This document shows, in pieces, positions 1-27,300 of a DNA stretch of 64,000 bases (its first letter is position 1; every line of letters begins with the position of its first letter). Origin of the DNA: Cladorhizidae sp. MBARI D1340-BT2. Lineage: Eukaryota; Porifera; Demospongiae; Poecilosclerida; Cladorhizidae. A program made the position numbers and the translations under genes. The notes under the pieces were generated by a model. That model saw only the letters and a program-made list of their open reading frames with translations. It ran no database searches and was not told the DNA's origin. The DNA is taken from the NCBI GenBank assembly GCA_028752905.1, contig JAQNBH010000004.1:9644786-9708785 (forward strand), read 5' to 3'.

Positions 1-15148
<15,148 letters not shown>

Positions 15149-16909
15149 ATAAATTTCATGTAGCCTACTTAAAAATCAATCTTGCTATGCACGTAGACCT
15201 TCACTACAATTTAAGAGTGCCACAAGATGAAAAATCGAAATTCAGTGGTTGCTATGCATCACCCTAAAAATGCACTAACAAGAACTAACAAGAACAAAAA
15301 TGAACAAAAATGTTTAAAAAACAACACATACGCAAATCGACCTGTTGAAACAAAGTGGTGAGGGGAGGGACTAGACTCATGTAGGCCACAAACAGTTGAG
15401 ATGACCCTTTACCATTTAGAATAAGTACATGATTTTGAATGGTAAAGGGTCACCTAACTGGTTGTGGTCTACATGGGTGTATCTTAATTTCCTAAGAAAC
15501 AGGTCAATCCAATGAAATTAGTTTTTAAATGTGTTCTTTTACATTGTGTTGTAGTTTGTGTATGTTGTAGTTGAGTGGTGGAGAGGACTACACCAATTGT
15601 TGCGAGCTTCAGGGTCTCCAGGGTTTTTAAATAGCATGTCTGTTATTGTTGTACACTGCACATCAGCACACGCAGTGTCTTGTTGCTATTGTCGACTGTA
15701 CTCACAGACACCACGTCCAATAAACACAAAAATCAAGACGTGCCATATCTTGTCGATATTGTTGACGACCACCCCCTTAAAGTCAGCTACAGACTCTAAC
15801 TAAAGTTGCACAGGAGAATTCAACTAACCAAGCAGCAGATGTTTTGGCAGAGATCATCTACGTCCTCTTTTGGTCACGTAACAGTTACCCAGGGGCACGA
15901 GCTTCACACGTCAAACAGCAGGAATGAGTGGGTGGGTCATTCTGTATGATGCAGCAGATGTGGTCTGTGAGCAACTTGGCGGTCAAGAAATAGATGAGAC
16001 GCTGCAAAGTGTTGGAACATTTGGATGGAATCTGAGGCACTAAATGGATGGACTTAGTGTGTAGGAGATGATACTTGGAGATGAATTTCAAGCTTTAAAT
16101 TAAAAAAATTAAAAAAAATTATGCGCTGCCAATTTTCTACCTTGAGCAAAAAGGATTCAAGGCACACTTGGAGCTGCCATTTAATCTGCTAAGGAGCTGC
16201 TGATGTGAGTGAAGCTGAGGTAAGCTTTGGTGGGTTGTTTTATGGGTTGCCATCGTCTGCTGAATCAAACCAAGTAAACATTTATAATGCCATGTTGATC
16301 AAGTTTCACCTTACAGCAGGAGAAGGCTTCATTTAGCCCAAGCATGGGAAGCAGAGCAAGAGTTATCGTTTGCATTAGGCTCAAGCAAAGTGACACGAGC
16401 ACTCTGCAGCGTACAGATATTTGCTTTGCTAGGACATGAAGCTGGAAAACGAGTTTATTTTGAATTCCAGAATGTGAATGGTCGGTGTCAACAAAATTTC
16501 TTTACTGATAATGGTCTGTCATCAGTGCCAAGTAGCTTATGGTCAATAACCATGGCTACTGGTATTTGTAATCATGTGTAACGAGTCGAACCAATAATAG
16601 CTGAAATGTAGCTCTAATTTCCAGAACAATTCTTGTTGCTAAACAGTTATAACTACACACTCACAAGGTCCGTGTTTGTTGGCCTTTCAATGTTGAAATA
16701 GACTTGTTTGACATTCTCTTTGAAATTTTGTGAGGTACATTTCTGGTTAATTCCACCCACAGAAATTGTTTGACAATATTACGCGGCAATAATAATAAGT
16801 GACAGTAAGTATCTTGGTAAGAGAATAGTGCTGTTTGACATACAAATCCTGTTTTTATTTGTTTCATTAATTAAATGCCTTGTTTTTAAATTGACAATTT
16901 CATGTTTAG
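15149..16909. other. Unique sequence between the last CDK12-domain exon and the next open exon
   Basis: AATAAA at 15148-15153 is a candidate polyadenylation signal. A fold-back element is annotated separately at 15379. Short open frames at 15558-15803 and 16390-16581 show no recognisable protein. Confidence 0.5.
15379..15475. repeat. Fold-back (MITE-like) inverted repeat
   Basis: Left arm CATGTAGGCCACAAACAGTT...ATGACCCTTTACCATT pairs with the right arm AATGGTAAAGGGTCACCTAA...TGTGGTCTACATG. The arms are about 38 nt with few mismatches around a ~20-nt loop. A related ACATGTAGAGGACCCTTTAT phrase occurs at about 6515, suggesting a small dispersed family. Confidence 0.7.
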
Positions 16910-17749
16910 GGCATGCCAGTATGTGCTGCAAGACTGCATTCGCTGGCCTATCATCGGATCAATTCTGTTGATATGGATTCAATCCATGCTGCTCATAAAG
17001 TTCATTCTTCCACTTCCTCCTCCTCCTCTTCCACTCTCCACCCTTCACATCCTCACACAGCACCACACCCACCGGGTAACGTGCAGTGTCTACTTCCTGC
17101 ATCTGGGCAAAGTCTCGACCAGCCATGTTCTTCTTCTTACTCTGTTCTACCAACCAAGCTACCTCATGCTCCCAACATTAAACCTTCTTTGATTAGTGTC
17201 CCCCTCCCTTCGGGTCCCCTCACTTCCAATATTCTCGACTCTCTGGAAGAGGCATACGATTCTGCCACCAGTGGCCCTCTGAGGAGTAAAAATGATCCTG
17301 CCCCAGCAATCAACAGCTCGTCGGTCTCGGGTGCCTATTCTGATGAACTTGGGGCCACTACTGACCAGACACAGCGACAGGCTCAGCTTCAGAAGGTAAT
17401 CGAGACCCATCGAACACAGTTATCTCTGCTCCAAGATTTATCACAACTCTACAGTACCACCACTAAGCTGGGTAAAATGGGGAGGACAACGTGGAATGGG
17501 AGTGGGCAGGGTTCAAATTTACCTTTGGTGCCCCCCTCTAGGGGTGCTGACCATATGGTCACACAGCAGAGAGGGCCAGGAATTGGGGAAGCGGCTTCGT
17601 CCTCACAGATGATTGAACACAGTCAGGTCTTTGATTATGGTAGTCACAGTAATTGGGCTTTGGAGCAAGAGGCTGCGCGTGCTCGGGACCAAGGGGATGG
17701 GAAGGTGTGCCACAGGAATGATGGCATGTACCAGGGGCAATGGCCTTGA
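16910..17749 (+). CDS. Candidate 3' coding exon, possibly the CDK12-like C-terminal tail
   Basis: Open for 840 nt after a TTTCATGTTTAG acceptor. The protein is low in complexity at first (histidine, serine and proline rich with a serine run), then has a more ordered glutamine-rich helix-like stretch (QRQAQLQKVIETHRTQLSLL) and ends QGQWP before TGA. It is non-repetitive and of mixed composition, unlike the minisatellite frames around it, so it is probably coding. I do not recognise the sequence. Linking it to the upstream kinase is inference from strand, spacing and a possible phase-0 join. It could be a separate gene. Confidence 0.45.
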   Translation, partial: GMPVCAARLHSLAYHRINSVDMDSIHAAHKVHSSTSSSSSSTLHPSHPHTAPHPPGNVQCLLPASGQSLDQPCSSSYSVLPTKLPHAPNIKPSLISVPLPSGPLTSNILDSLEEAYDSATSGPLRSKNDPAPAINSSSVSGAYSDELGATTDQTQRQAQLQKVIETHRTQLSLLQDLSQLYSTTTKLGKMGRTTWNGSGQGSNLPLVPPSRGADHMVTQQRGPGIGEAASSSQMIEHSQVFDYGSHSNWALEQEAARARDQGDGKVCHRNDGMYQGQWP

Positions 17750-18625
17750 TGGTGTATTTTAAGTGGTTGGGGAGGAGTGGGGTGGTTTAGTGTCTATTAT
17801 TTATCATTACAAAGTTGAATGTGATATTTTGCTGCGTTTTCGGACTGAACTTTTCTCGTGTTTTGTGTGTAATTTATGGTATAGTGTGTACTGCACATGT
17901 TGATATCTTTATTTGTCTGTGATGATTATAAAATATCAAAATGCTAGTCATTTCGATGGGTATACTCTATATAGTAGCTCGCGAAGTTAATCGCGAGTTA
18001 CTGGTTACCTGCTGGTGACATTTGAATTTAACCGCGTTGATGTATGCAGGAGCACGTGCTAGTGCTTGCGTGGGTGTAAAACTCGGTAACTGACTGTTTT
18101 TGCTTATTTCAGGGTGTGGCTTCTATTGTTTTCTCCGCCCAATTTGTACTGTAACCCGTACCGTTCCCAGACAACTCGGCGTACTGTGTAGTAGCGGATA
18201 GGCTGGTGTGAGCTGCAAATTATTTTTTGTTTCTTTTCCCCCATCCCATTCTTACTTTCAGGTCTCTCTGGCCGAAGTTACTTGATGGCAGCTTCCATGT
18301 TAAGCAACAAGTTCCTGGTATTGTATGGACTGTTAGATATATATATATAACAGAACATGACACTGGTGAACATGCTTTGGATGCTGTTTTTATGTTCTCA
18401 CGTGCCATTAATGATTCTAATTTTTTGATCTATTTTTATCACAGGTTTATAATATTTGCGAATGTATTTGTTGGTGGGGATAATTGTATTCATGATAGTC
18501 AAATTAGAACTAAAAAGGAAGGCGTGTGCGAAGCGGTTTACAGATTCTGCAGTTGGATGTAACCTAGGCCAGTGTTATAAGATCCGAGAAGCGACGGCTG
18601 TCCTAGTATACTTTTCTGCAGCACA
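17750..18625. other. Non-coding spacer, possible 3' UTR and promoter
   Basis: Follows the TGA at 17747-17749 and precedes the candidate start at 18626. An open frame at 18227-18562 (111 codons) is low in recognisable features and I do not call it a gene. Confidence 0.5.
17978..17997. promoter_or_regulatory. Short perfect inverted repeat CTCGCGA/TCGCGAG
   Basis: A 7-bp perfect inverted repeat with a 6-nt spacer containing the TCGCGA palindrome, about 630 bp upstream of the candidate EVH1 start codon. TCGCGA-type motifs are known promoter elements in animals; a promoter role here is inference. Confidence 0.35.
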
Positions 18626-18645
18626 ATGAGCCGAGAAAACTTGTG
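18626..18645 (+). CDS. Candidate first coding exon of the EVH1-type gene
   Basis: ATGAGCCGAGAAAACTTGTG is followed by a consensus GTGAGT donor. The ATG has CACA before it. The phase (2) and residues (MSRENLC) fit the exon at 46275. The distance of about 27.6 kb makes the link tentative, although a very short first coding exon before a long intron is known in vertebrate Ena/VASP genes. Confidence 0.35.
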
Positions 18646-21252
18646 GTGAGTCTATTCGCGTAAATGTTAAAGTGTAACTAGGAGATGGCACTTCAGTAGC
18701 CAGCCTGTTATTTAGCTGGCTCTAATTTTGCACGCAGTTTGCATCATTGCCGCAACCTACGAGTCATCTTGTCAGGCTATACCGGCCATATCTAGATGTG
18801 TACCGAGCAGGTCATTTATTAGCGAGCTAATTAAAATGTCCTTCTCTTGCAACATAGAATATAGATAGCACATTGTGGATGGGTATTAAATAAACAGCTG
18901 AAAAAGCCACTGGACAGCTGCAAGAATTGATATATCACAGGTCATTTTCTCTAGCTGTACCATGATAAATACAACATGCATGCATGTCACTCTTGTGCTT
19001 TTCGTGGTTCACAGAATGCAGCTTTGGTGCTAATCCTTTGGTTTGTAGCTAGTCCATAGTAAAATTAGTTATGCATATTGTTGTTGTTGGGGTTTGTGTG
19101 TGTGTGTGTGTGTGTGGAGGGGAGGAGGATGGAGCTCCACCCATCCTCACAAATATTGGGTATGTGTGGCTAGGGCTAGTAGTAGCTATATCTCTAGTCC
19201 TATCTCTCCCCTAGCCATAACCCTCACTGCCCTAGCCTCCCTACCCTATCCTCACTACCCTAGCCTAACTTCCCTAGCCTAGCCCTAGCCTAGCCTTCCT
19301 ACCCTAGCCTCCCTGTCCTAGCCTCCCTACCTTAGCCTCCCTACCCTAGCCCTAGCCTCCAAAGCCTCCCAGCCCTAGCCTCCCTGTCCTAACCCTAGCC
19401 TTCCTGTCCTAGCCTCCCTACCCTTAGCCCTGATGCTGGTAGTGCAAATTTCATTGCCCTTGTACATGAAAGCATAACTTTTTTTCCAAGGGAGGGTCTA
19501 AATATGACTGAGATGGTCATCTGAGTTTGCATGCACAGACAATCACTGTACTGTTGGAACATTCCAATACATGCACACTCATATAACCCAGCTTGTGCTA
19601 ACACATTACTTGATTATAGTAGCTTTAGTTTTTATGCCTAGCCAAGAACAGGCTGATTACAATATCTAGTAGCTGGCACAAGCCAGCCAAGCATAACCAA
19701 TTGAACGCCAACTTCATTTCTGGTTCGTTATAATAAGCTATAAATAGGTTGAATAAACTTAAACTTCTTGAACTCATTAATAAGAACCGTTGAAGGAAGC
19801 AAACAAAAGCTTCACATCGCTGCGTCACTACATGCCTGCAATAAAACTTACACAGCAAAGAAAAAATCATCCAGTGGTTGCCTTCTTGCTCAAGATTGAA
19901 GGCAATCAGTGATTCCTGGTAACCATAGGAACCTATGCTCCTTTCTGCCAAAGAACAACTTCCAGAAACAGAATAGCAAAAGCCAGGAAGGAACGGTTCA
20001 TGAAGGCAGTTGCGATCGTAGCCATTATAATTAACTTGTTTCGCTTACCCTGTCCAACTGGAAGTAACTACAGGGCATTGTATTAGACGTGCATATGGAG
20101 AGTGGGCGTGTGATACTAATTCAAATATACTTTTTAGCAATGATCCCGCCACACGGTTGCTTAATTGGAACAGTCATGTGTACATAAGGAGAGTTGAGAA
20201 GACTGTGCGCTGTGAAAGAACACAGACCAAAGGACCTAAGGCATAGAGCAAAGTATTGTCTCAGATGTGATCAACAATCAGTCAAGACTACCTCTCAGAT
20301 GTGATCAGCACTTTTTAAGACTACTAATCCAGCATTTGAAATGCAGCGCCGGACCAATCAGAACATTGCGCATCTGCGGCAATCGGGTCAATTGACAAAC
20401 CGCAACGCAATGCAACGCTCGGCCAGCGTCATGTTGTGAACCAGCCTTAAGAGCAAGTATGGTCAGTACCTCTCAGATGTGATCAGCACATGTCAAGACT
20501 AAGCGCAAGGTATGGTCCTCTCAGATGTAATCAGTACCAGCCAAGACATGATCAGATTCCTGAGCTATACACGTACACAAGGGTTTAGATTCGCACGAAA
20601 ATATCATGAAAATATCAGAACAGTGTCAACATCGTCTAGACAGTAAACAGGACTGGAGAGCCCAGGCTTGGCTGTTACATTCTGGAGTGAGTGGACTTTT
20701 ACTAGGTGTGCCGATTTCCTGAGGGCCCACACAGTGTTTTTTTATGAACCTCTACCAGTTGAGTTTCCCTCCATTGACACTCCCCTTCCACTTACACTCA
20801 CCTTCCACTCTCACCCTCCACTCGTACTCCCCCTCCACTCGCACTCGCCCTCCACCACTCATCCTCCACCACTCACCCTCCACCACTCACCCTCCACCAC
20901 TCACCCTCCACTCTCACTCCCCTCCACTCTCACTCCCCCTCCACTTACACTTACCCTCCACTCACACTCCCCCTCCACTCACACACACCCTCCACTCACA
21001 CTCCACTCTTACCCCTCCACTTGCACTCACCTTCCACTCACACTCACCCTCCACTTATACTGACCCTCCACTCCCCTCCACTCTCACCCCCTCCACTCTC
21101 ACCCCCTCCACTCTCACCCCCTCCACTCTCACCCACCCTCCACTCACACTCCCTCTCCACTCACACTCCCCCTCCACTTGCGCTCTCCCTCCACTCACAC
21201 AAACACACATACATACAGAACGCAGTGTTTATTGTAAACCTCTATCGTACTA

Positions 21253-21320
<68 letters not shown>

Positions 21321-24300
21321 TTTATTGACGATGCATTTCACAGACTCTTCTCTATCAGGCGGCATGCTTCATGAAATTTGTACCTACTAGAGTAGACATG
21401 TGTTTCAAACATGACACCACCTATTTATATGTTACATACTTGCTTGTCAATTGGGGTGTGAAATCTGTCCATTCTTTGTTAAGTGCCTGTAAACTTCCCT
21501 GCCAAAGTAAGCCTCCTGGTTGGCACCTCAACACAAACATGCATGTACTTTGAACTTTTTGGGGGGGAAACTGAAATTGAAAGAGAAGGGGATAAGTGAG
21601 AAATTAGTGGCTGATGCAAATTAGGTTCTGTAACGTTGATTAGTTACTCAATTAAATAAAAGTATAACTGGCAGAAACAAGATGGTAGGCAATGCAAACA
21701 CTTCACCACAGTCGTTCTTAACCTGTAGCTAGCGGTATCCAGTCAGTGTTGTCATTGAAGTATGATAGCTGTATACTAGTATGCTAGCTATATAGTGGTA
21801 TGCTAGCTGTATAATAGTATGCTAGCTATATAGTGATATGCGTAGCATGCTAGCTATACTAGTATGACACCACTAGTGTAAATAAGAAGCAGGCCGCCAT
21901 CATGGGTGTGGGGAAGGTTGTGAGATCAAAATAGCCACCAGGCCTGCACAGCAATGCCCACGGTCACATGACATGCCACTGAGCTGTCAAAATGTGTAGT
22001 TATCACTTGTTAGTGGTTGTAACCACAACAACAGCCCCCAAAACGATCCATTGGGTATTCAATAATCACTGATTACAAAAAGGAGGATTTGCAATTTCCA
22101 CCCCTAGATGCATCTCTATCAGGTGTAGCGATCCTACGCCAACCTTCATTTATACCATCTAAACTCTGGAGGAGTAAAAAAAAATTGGTTGGGTAAACAC
22201 AATTTTGGGGGTGGGTGGGTATGGATGGTTGCGGCTATGGATGGTGGGGGGAGGGGATCTTGGAGAAAGTTTTTCCCCCTCATCAACGCTTCTAAGACAA
22301 TTATAAGTGGCATGCTTTATTTGAAATTCATTTCCCAACCACGTGCTTGACCACGTACTCAAGTTTTAGCGCCTAATGAAAAAAGTTGTTATGACTCTCT
22401 AGCCACTGGTGCTAGTTTCAGTTCTCTAGCACTTGACAATCTGGAGTCAAAATCAGGCACTCAGTTTGCCCCCTACTTAAGCTGCAGTAACGAGGCATAA
22501 TTATGCATATCCAATATCTTAAAAAGAGCACACAGAGAGACCTATCTTTTGAGCTATATATCAAGTCCATACCATGAAGTGTGCAGAATCTATGGAGCTA
22601 ACAAGTGGTAACAACAAGTTTTTAAGCACCTACTAGTTTATGGTCATGTCCCTACCCCCCTTTTAAGTGCCACCATCTTGCTGTCACTGCTATAAGCACC
22701 CACGCTCGATAACCTGTTAGTATGGCGAGTATCTATGTCATCTGGTTGGCAAACATGGCCTTTGTCTAAGACAATGGCCTTATCACTTCTGATTATTATG
22801 CATGTATGTGTACCCTCACTGCGTCCATGCACAAGGTTGAAGTATGTAGGTAGTTGATTTCTCGATGCAAATTCAACTTGTAAGATTACTATGTAAGATT
22901 ACAAAGTTAGAAGATTACATCATAGATTACATCATATGTACAATTTTAATTATAAATTTCTGATTCTCTCAGTGCTATATGTTGTATGATGTCTGACAGA
23001 CAAATGCCATTGCTATGGTTTCTTCCAGTGTTCATACGCTAGAACTGATAGGTTGTAGTGAGTACTTCTATTCTGTGTTTGCCTTGTATTTTATTGGTAT
23101 ATTTCCTCTTAATAACAACACAATAACAACTCTAGTATGTCCAATCCATACAAGTCCTTCCCTAGCAACCAAGAGGTTGGTCTGTTCTTTGTCCAGAGGA
23201 TGTTGTTTGCACAATTTTAATATTACGTCATTGAGATGTTAGTAGAGGAGTCTTCAACCTGCCTCAACCCAGTGTGATGTTGGTCCAGTGTGGGTCCCCA
23301 TAGAGCTATTGTCAACCTACTTCAACCTGCCTCAACCCAGTGTGATGTTGGTCCAGTGTGTGTCCCCATAGAGCTATTGTCAACCTACTTCAACCTGCCT
23401 CAACCCTAAGTGATGTTGGTCCAGTGTGGGTCCCCATAGAGCTATTTTCAACCTGCCTCAACCCAGTGTGGTGTTGGTCCAGTGTGCGTCTCCATAGAGC
23501 TATTGTCAACCTACTGTACTTCAACCTGCCTCAACCCAGTGTGATGTTGGTCCAGTGTGCGTCCCCATAGAGCTATTGTCAACCTACTTCAACCTGCCTC
23601 AACCATAAGTGATGTTGGTCCAGTGTGTGTCCCCATAGAGCTAAATTGTTGACTGCTCTTTGGGGGCAGGTTGGAGGGATTTCCATACTACCACGTCTTT
23701 CCTACGGACATTCCAAAGTTCCCGAGATATTTGGAACTGTCCCGGGATGTCCCTTGCTCTAGATTAGCCCTACTAGCCATAGGATAACCCTAGATATTGA
23801 CATAGACAACTAGACTCCCCATATCCCTAGGCCGAGAATATCCTAGCCCTATCCCTAAAATACCTCTAGCCTTAGCATTAAAGACTTAGTTTAAAGCACC
23901 TTAGCCCTGCCACTACCAGGGTTCATGACCTTCACTAGGGACACCCTGGGATAGTCCCAATTATCCCAGGCTCTCATAAGGAAGGGGTGTTTTGTATGAC
24001 TGAATACAGTTAACCTTCAACCATTTGCATCTTACAACCCCCTGGATAGTCCAGGGATATCGGCTCTTTCACGATTTTTTCCAGGGATCCAGGGAACAAA
24101 AATAAATCCCCTTACCAGTTATTTGGTGCGAGCTGGTCCTTGCAACATTGAGGCTAGATCCAGGGAGGACACTGTTCAAAGCAATCCTCTATCATGTTCA
24201 TTGGTATAAGATACAAGGGCACAGTCATTATCCAAACACAAGCACAGGGCAGAGGGTTATTGGATGGTTAGGACAGAGGGTTATTGGATGGTTAGGACAG

Positions 24301-27300
24301 AGGGTTATTGGATGATTAGGACAGAGGGTTATTGGATGGCTAGGACAGAGGGTTATTGGATGGTTAGGACAGAGGGTTATTGGATGGCTAGGACAGAGGG
24401 TTATTGGATGGTTAGGACAGAGGGTTATTGGATGGTTAGGACAGAGGGTTATTGGATGGTTAGGACAGAGGGTTATTGGATGGTTAGGACAGAGGGTTAT
24501 TGGATGGTTAGGACAGAGGGTTATTGGATGGTTAGGACAGAGGGTTATTGGATGGTTAGGACAGAGGGTTATTGGATGGTTAGGACAGAGGGTTATTGGA
24601 TGGTTAGGACAGAGGGTTATTGGATGGTTAGGACAGAGGGTTATTGGATGTTTGAAACGTTGACACTAGTACTGTAGCTTGCCTTGGTGCTGTGCTGGAC
24701 TAGTGCCATGAAGCTCAGGCTTCTTGCTTGACAAGGACAACTGTGTCATGTGATAAAGCTAAGTGGCTGAAGCAATCAACATTCTTCCTCGGAACATCAC
24801 CACAAGCTTTCACAGACGAGAGAAATTCACAGAGCCATGTATAAGGTCCTCCACTGTTTCACACCATGCCTGCCTGCCTGTCTAACTCCAACTGTTAGAA
24901 GCACAACTTTGACTTAGAAGCAATGGAAGGGAAGTGAGTGGCAATGGAGGGGGAAGTGAGTGGCAATGGAGGGGAAGTGAGTGGCAATGGAGGGGGAAGT
25001 GAGTGGCAATGGAGGGGAAGTGAGTGGCAATGGAGGGGGAAGTGAGTGGCAATGGAGGGGAAGTGAGTGGCAATGGAGGGGGAAGTGAGTGGCAATGGAG
25101 GGGAAGTGAGTGGCAATGGAGGGGGAAGTGAGTGGCAAAGAAGGGGGAAGTGAGTTTCAATGGAGGGGGAAGTGAGTGGCAAAGAAGGGGGAAGTGAGTT
25201 TCAATGGAGGGGAAGTGAGTTTCAATGGAGGGGAAGTGAGTGGCAATGGAGGGGAAGTGAGTTTCAATGGAGGGGGAAGTGAGTGGCAATGGAGGGGGAA
25301 GTGAGTGGCAATGGAGGGGGAAGTGAGTGGCAATGGAGGGGGAAGTGAGTGGCAATGGAGGGGGAAGTGAGTGCTCTAGGTTCCATCAGGAATAATGAGA
25401 TGCCTGTGCATGGTTATAGGAACCCAGGCATGAGTGGGACACTGTGCATGGTTATAGGAACCCAGGCATGAGTGGGGCACTGTGCATGGTTATAGGAACC
25501 CAGGCATGAGTGGGGCACTGTGCATGGTTATAGGAACCCAGGCATGAGTGGGACACTGTGCATGGTTATAGGAACCCAGGCATGAGTGGGGCACTGTGCA
25601 TGGTTATAGGAACCCAGGCATGAGTGGGGCACTGTGCATGGTTATAGGAACCCAGGCATGAGTGGGACACTGTGCATGGTTATAGGAACCCAGGCATGAG
25701 TGGGGCACTGTGCATGGTTATAGGAACCCAGGCATGAGTGGGACACTGTGCATGGTTATAGGAACCCAGGCATGAGTGGGGCACTGTGCATGGTTATAGG
25801 AACCCAGGCATGAGTGGGGCACTGTGCATGGTTATAGGAACCCAGGCATGAGTGGGACACTGTGCATGGTTATAGGAACCCAGGCATGAGTGGGACACTG
25901 TGCATGGTTATAGGAACCCAGGCATGAGTGGGACACTGTGCATGGTTATAGGAACCCAGGCATGAGTGGGGCACTGTGCATGGTTATAGGAACCCAGGCA
26001 TGAGTGGGGGCACTGTGCATGGTTATAGGAACCCAGGCATGAGTGGGACACTGTGCATGGTTATAGGAACCCAGGCATGAGTGGGGCACTGTGCATGGTT
26101 ATAGGAACCCAGGCATGAGTGGGGCACTGTGCATGGTTATAGGAACCCTGGCATGAGTGGGACACTGTGCATGGTTATAGGAACCCAGGCATGAGTGGGG
26201 GCACTGTGCATGGTTATAGGAACCCAGGCATGAGTGGGACACTGTGCATGGTTATAGGAACCCAGGCATGAGTGGGACACTGTGCATGGTTATAGGAACC
26301 CAGGCATGAGTGGGGCACTGTGCATGGTTATAGGAACCCAGGCATGAGTGGGACACTGTGCATGGTTATAGGAACCCAGGCATGAGTGGGGCACTGTGCA
26401 TGGTTATAGGAACCCAGGCATGAGTGGGACACTGTGCATGGTTATAGGAACCCAGGCATGAGTGGGGGCACTGTGCATGGTTATAGGAACCCAGGCATGA
26501 GTGGGGCACTGTGCATGGTTATAGGAACCCAGGCATGAGTGGGGCACTGTGCATGGTTATAGGAACCCAGGCATGAGTGGGGGCACTGTGCATGGTTATA
26601 GGAACCCAGGCATGAGTGGGACACTGTGCATGGTTATAGGAACCCAGGCATGAGTGGGACACTGTGCATGGTTATAGGAACCCAGGCATGAGTGGGACAC
26701 TGTGCATGGTTATAGGAACCCAGGCATGAGTGGGACACTGTGCATGGTTATAGGAACCCAGGCATGAGTGGGGGCACTGTGCATGGTTATAGGAACCCAG
26801 GCATGAGTGGGACACTGTGCATGGTTATAGGAACCCAGGCATGAGTGGGACACTGTGCATGGTTATAGGAACCCAGGCATGAGTGGGACACTGTGCATGG
26901 TTATAGGAACCCAGGCATGAGTGGGACACTGTGCATGGTTATAGGAACCCAGGCATGAGTGGGACACTGTGCATGGTTATAGGAACCCAGGCATGAGTGG
27001 GGCACTGTGCGCATGGTTATAGGAACCCAGGCATGGCATGAGTGGGACACTGTGCATGGTTATAGGAACCCAGGCATGAGTGGGGCACTGTGCATGGTTA
27101 TAGGAACCCAGGCATGAGTGGGGGCACTGTGCATGGTTATAGGAACCCAGGCATGAGTGGGACACTGTGCATGGTTATAGGAACCCAGGCATGAATGGGA
27201 CACTGTGCATGGTTATAGGAACCCAGGCATGAGTGGGGCACTGTGCATGGTTATAGGAACCCAGGCATGAGTGGGCCACTGTGCATGGTTATAGGAACCC

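Noticed and set aside
18227..18562. 111-codon ORF
   Set aside because: No recognisable domain, overlaps the presumed promoter of the EVH1 gene, composition is not distinctive.
24264..24677. 137-codon ORF with an 8-residue MVRTEGYW repeat
   Set aside because: The copies are nearly identical at DNA level including third positions, so there is no sign of protein-level selection.
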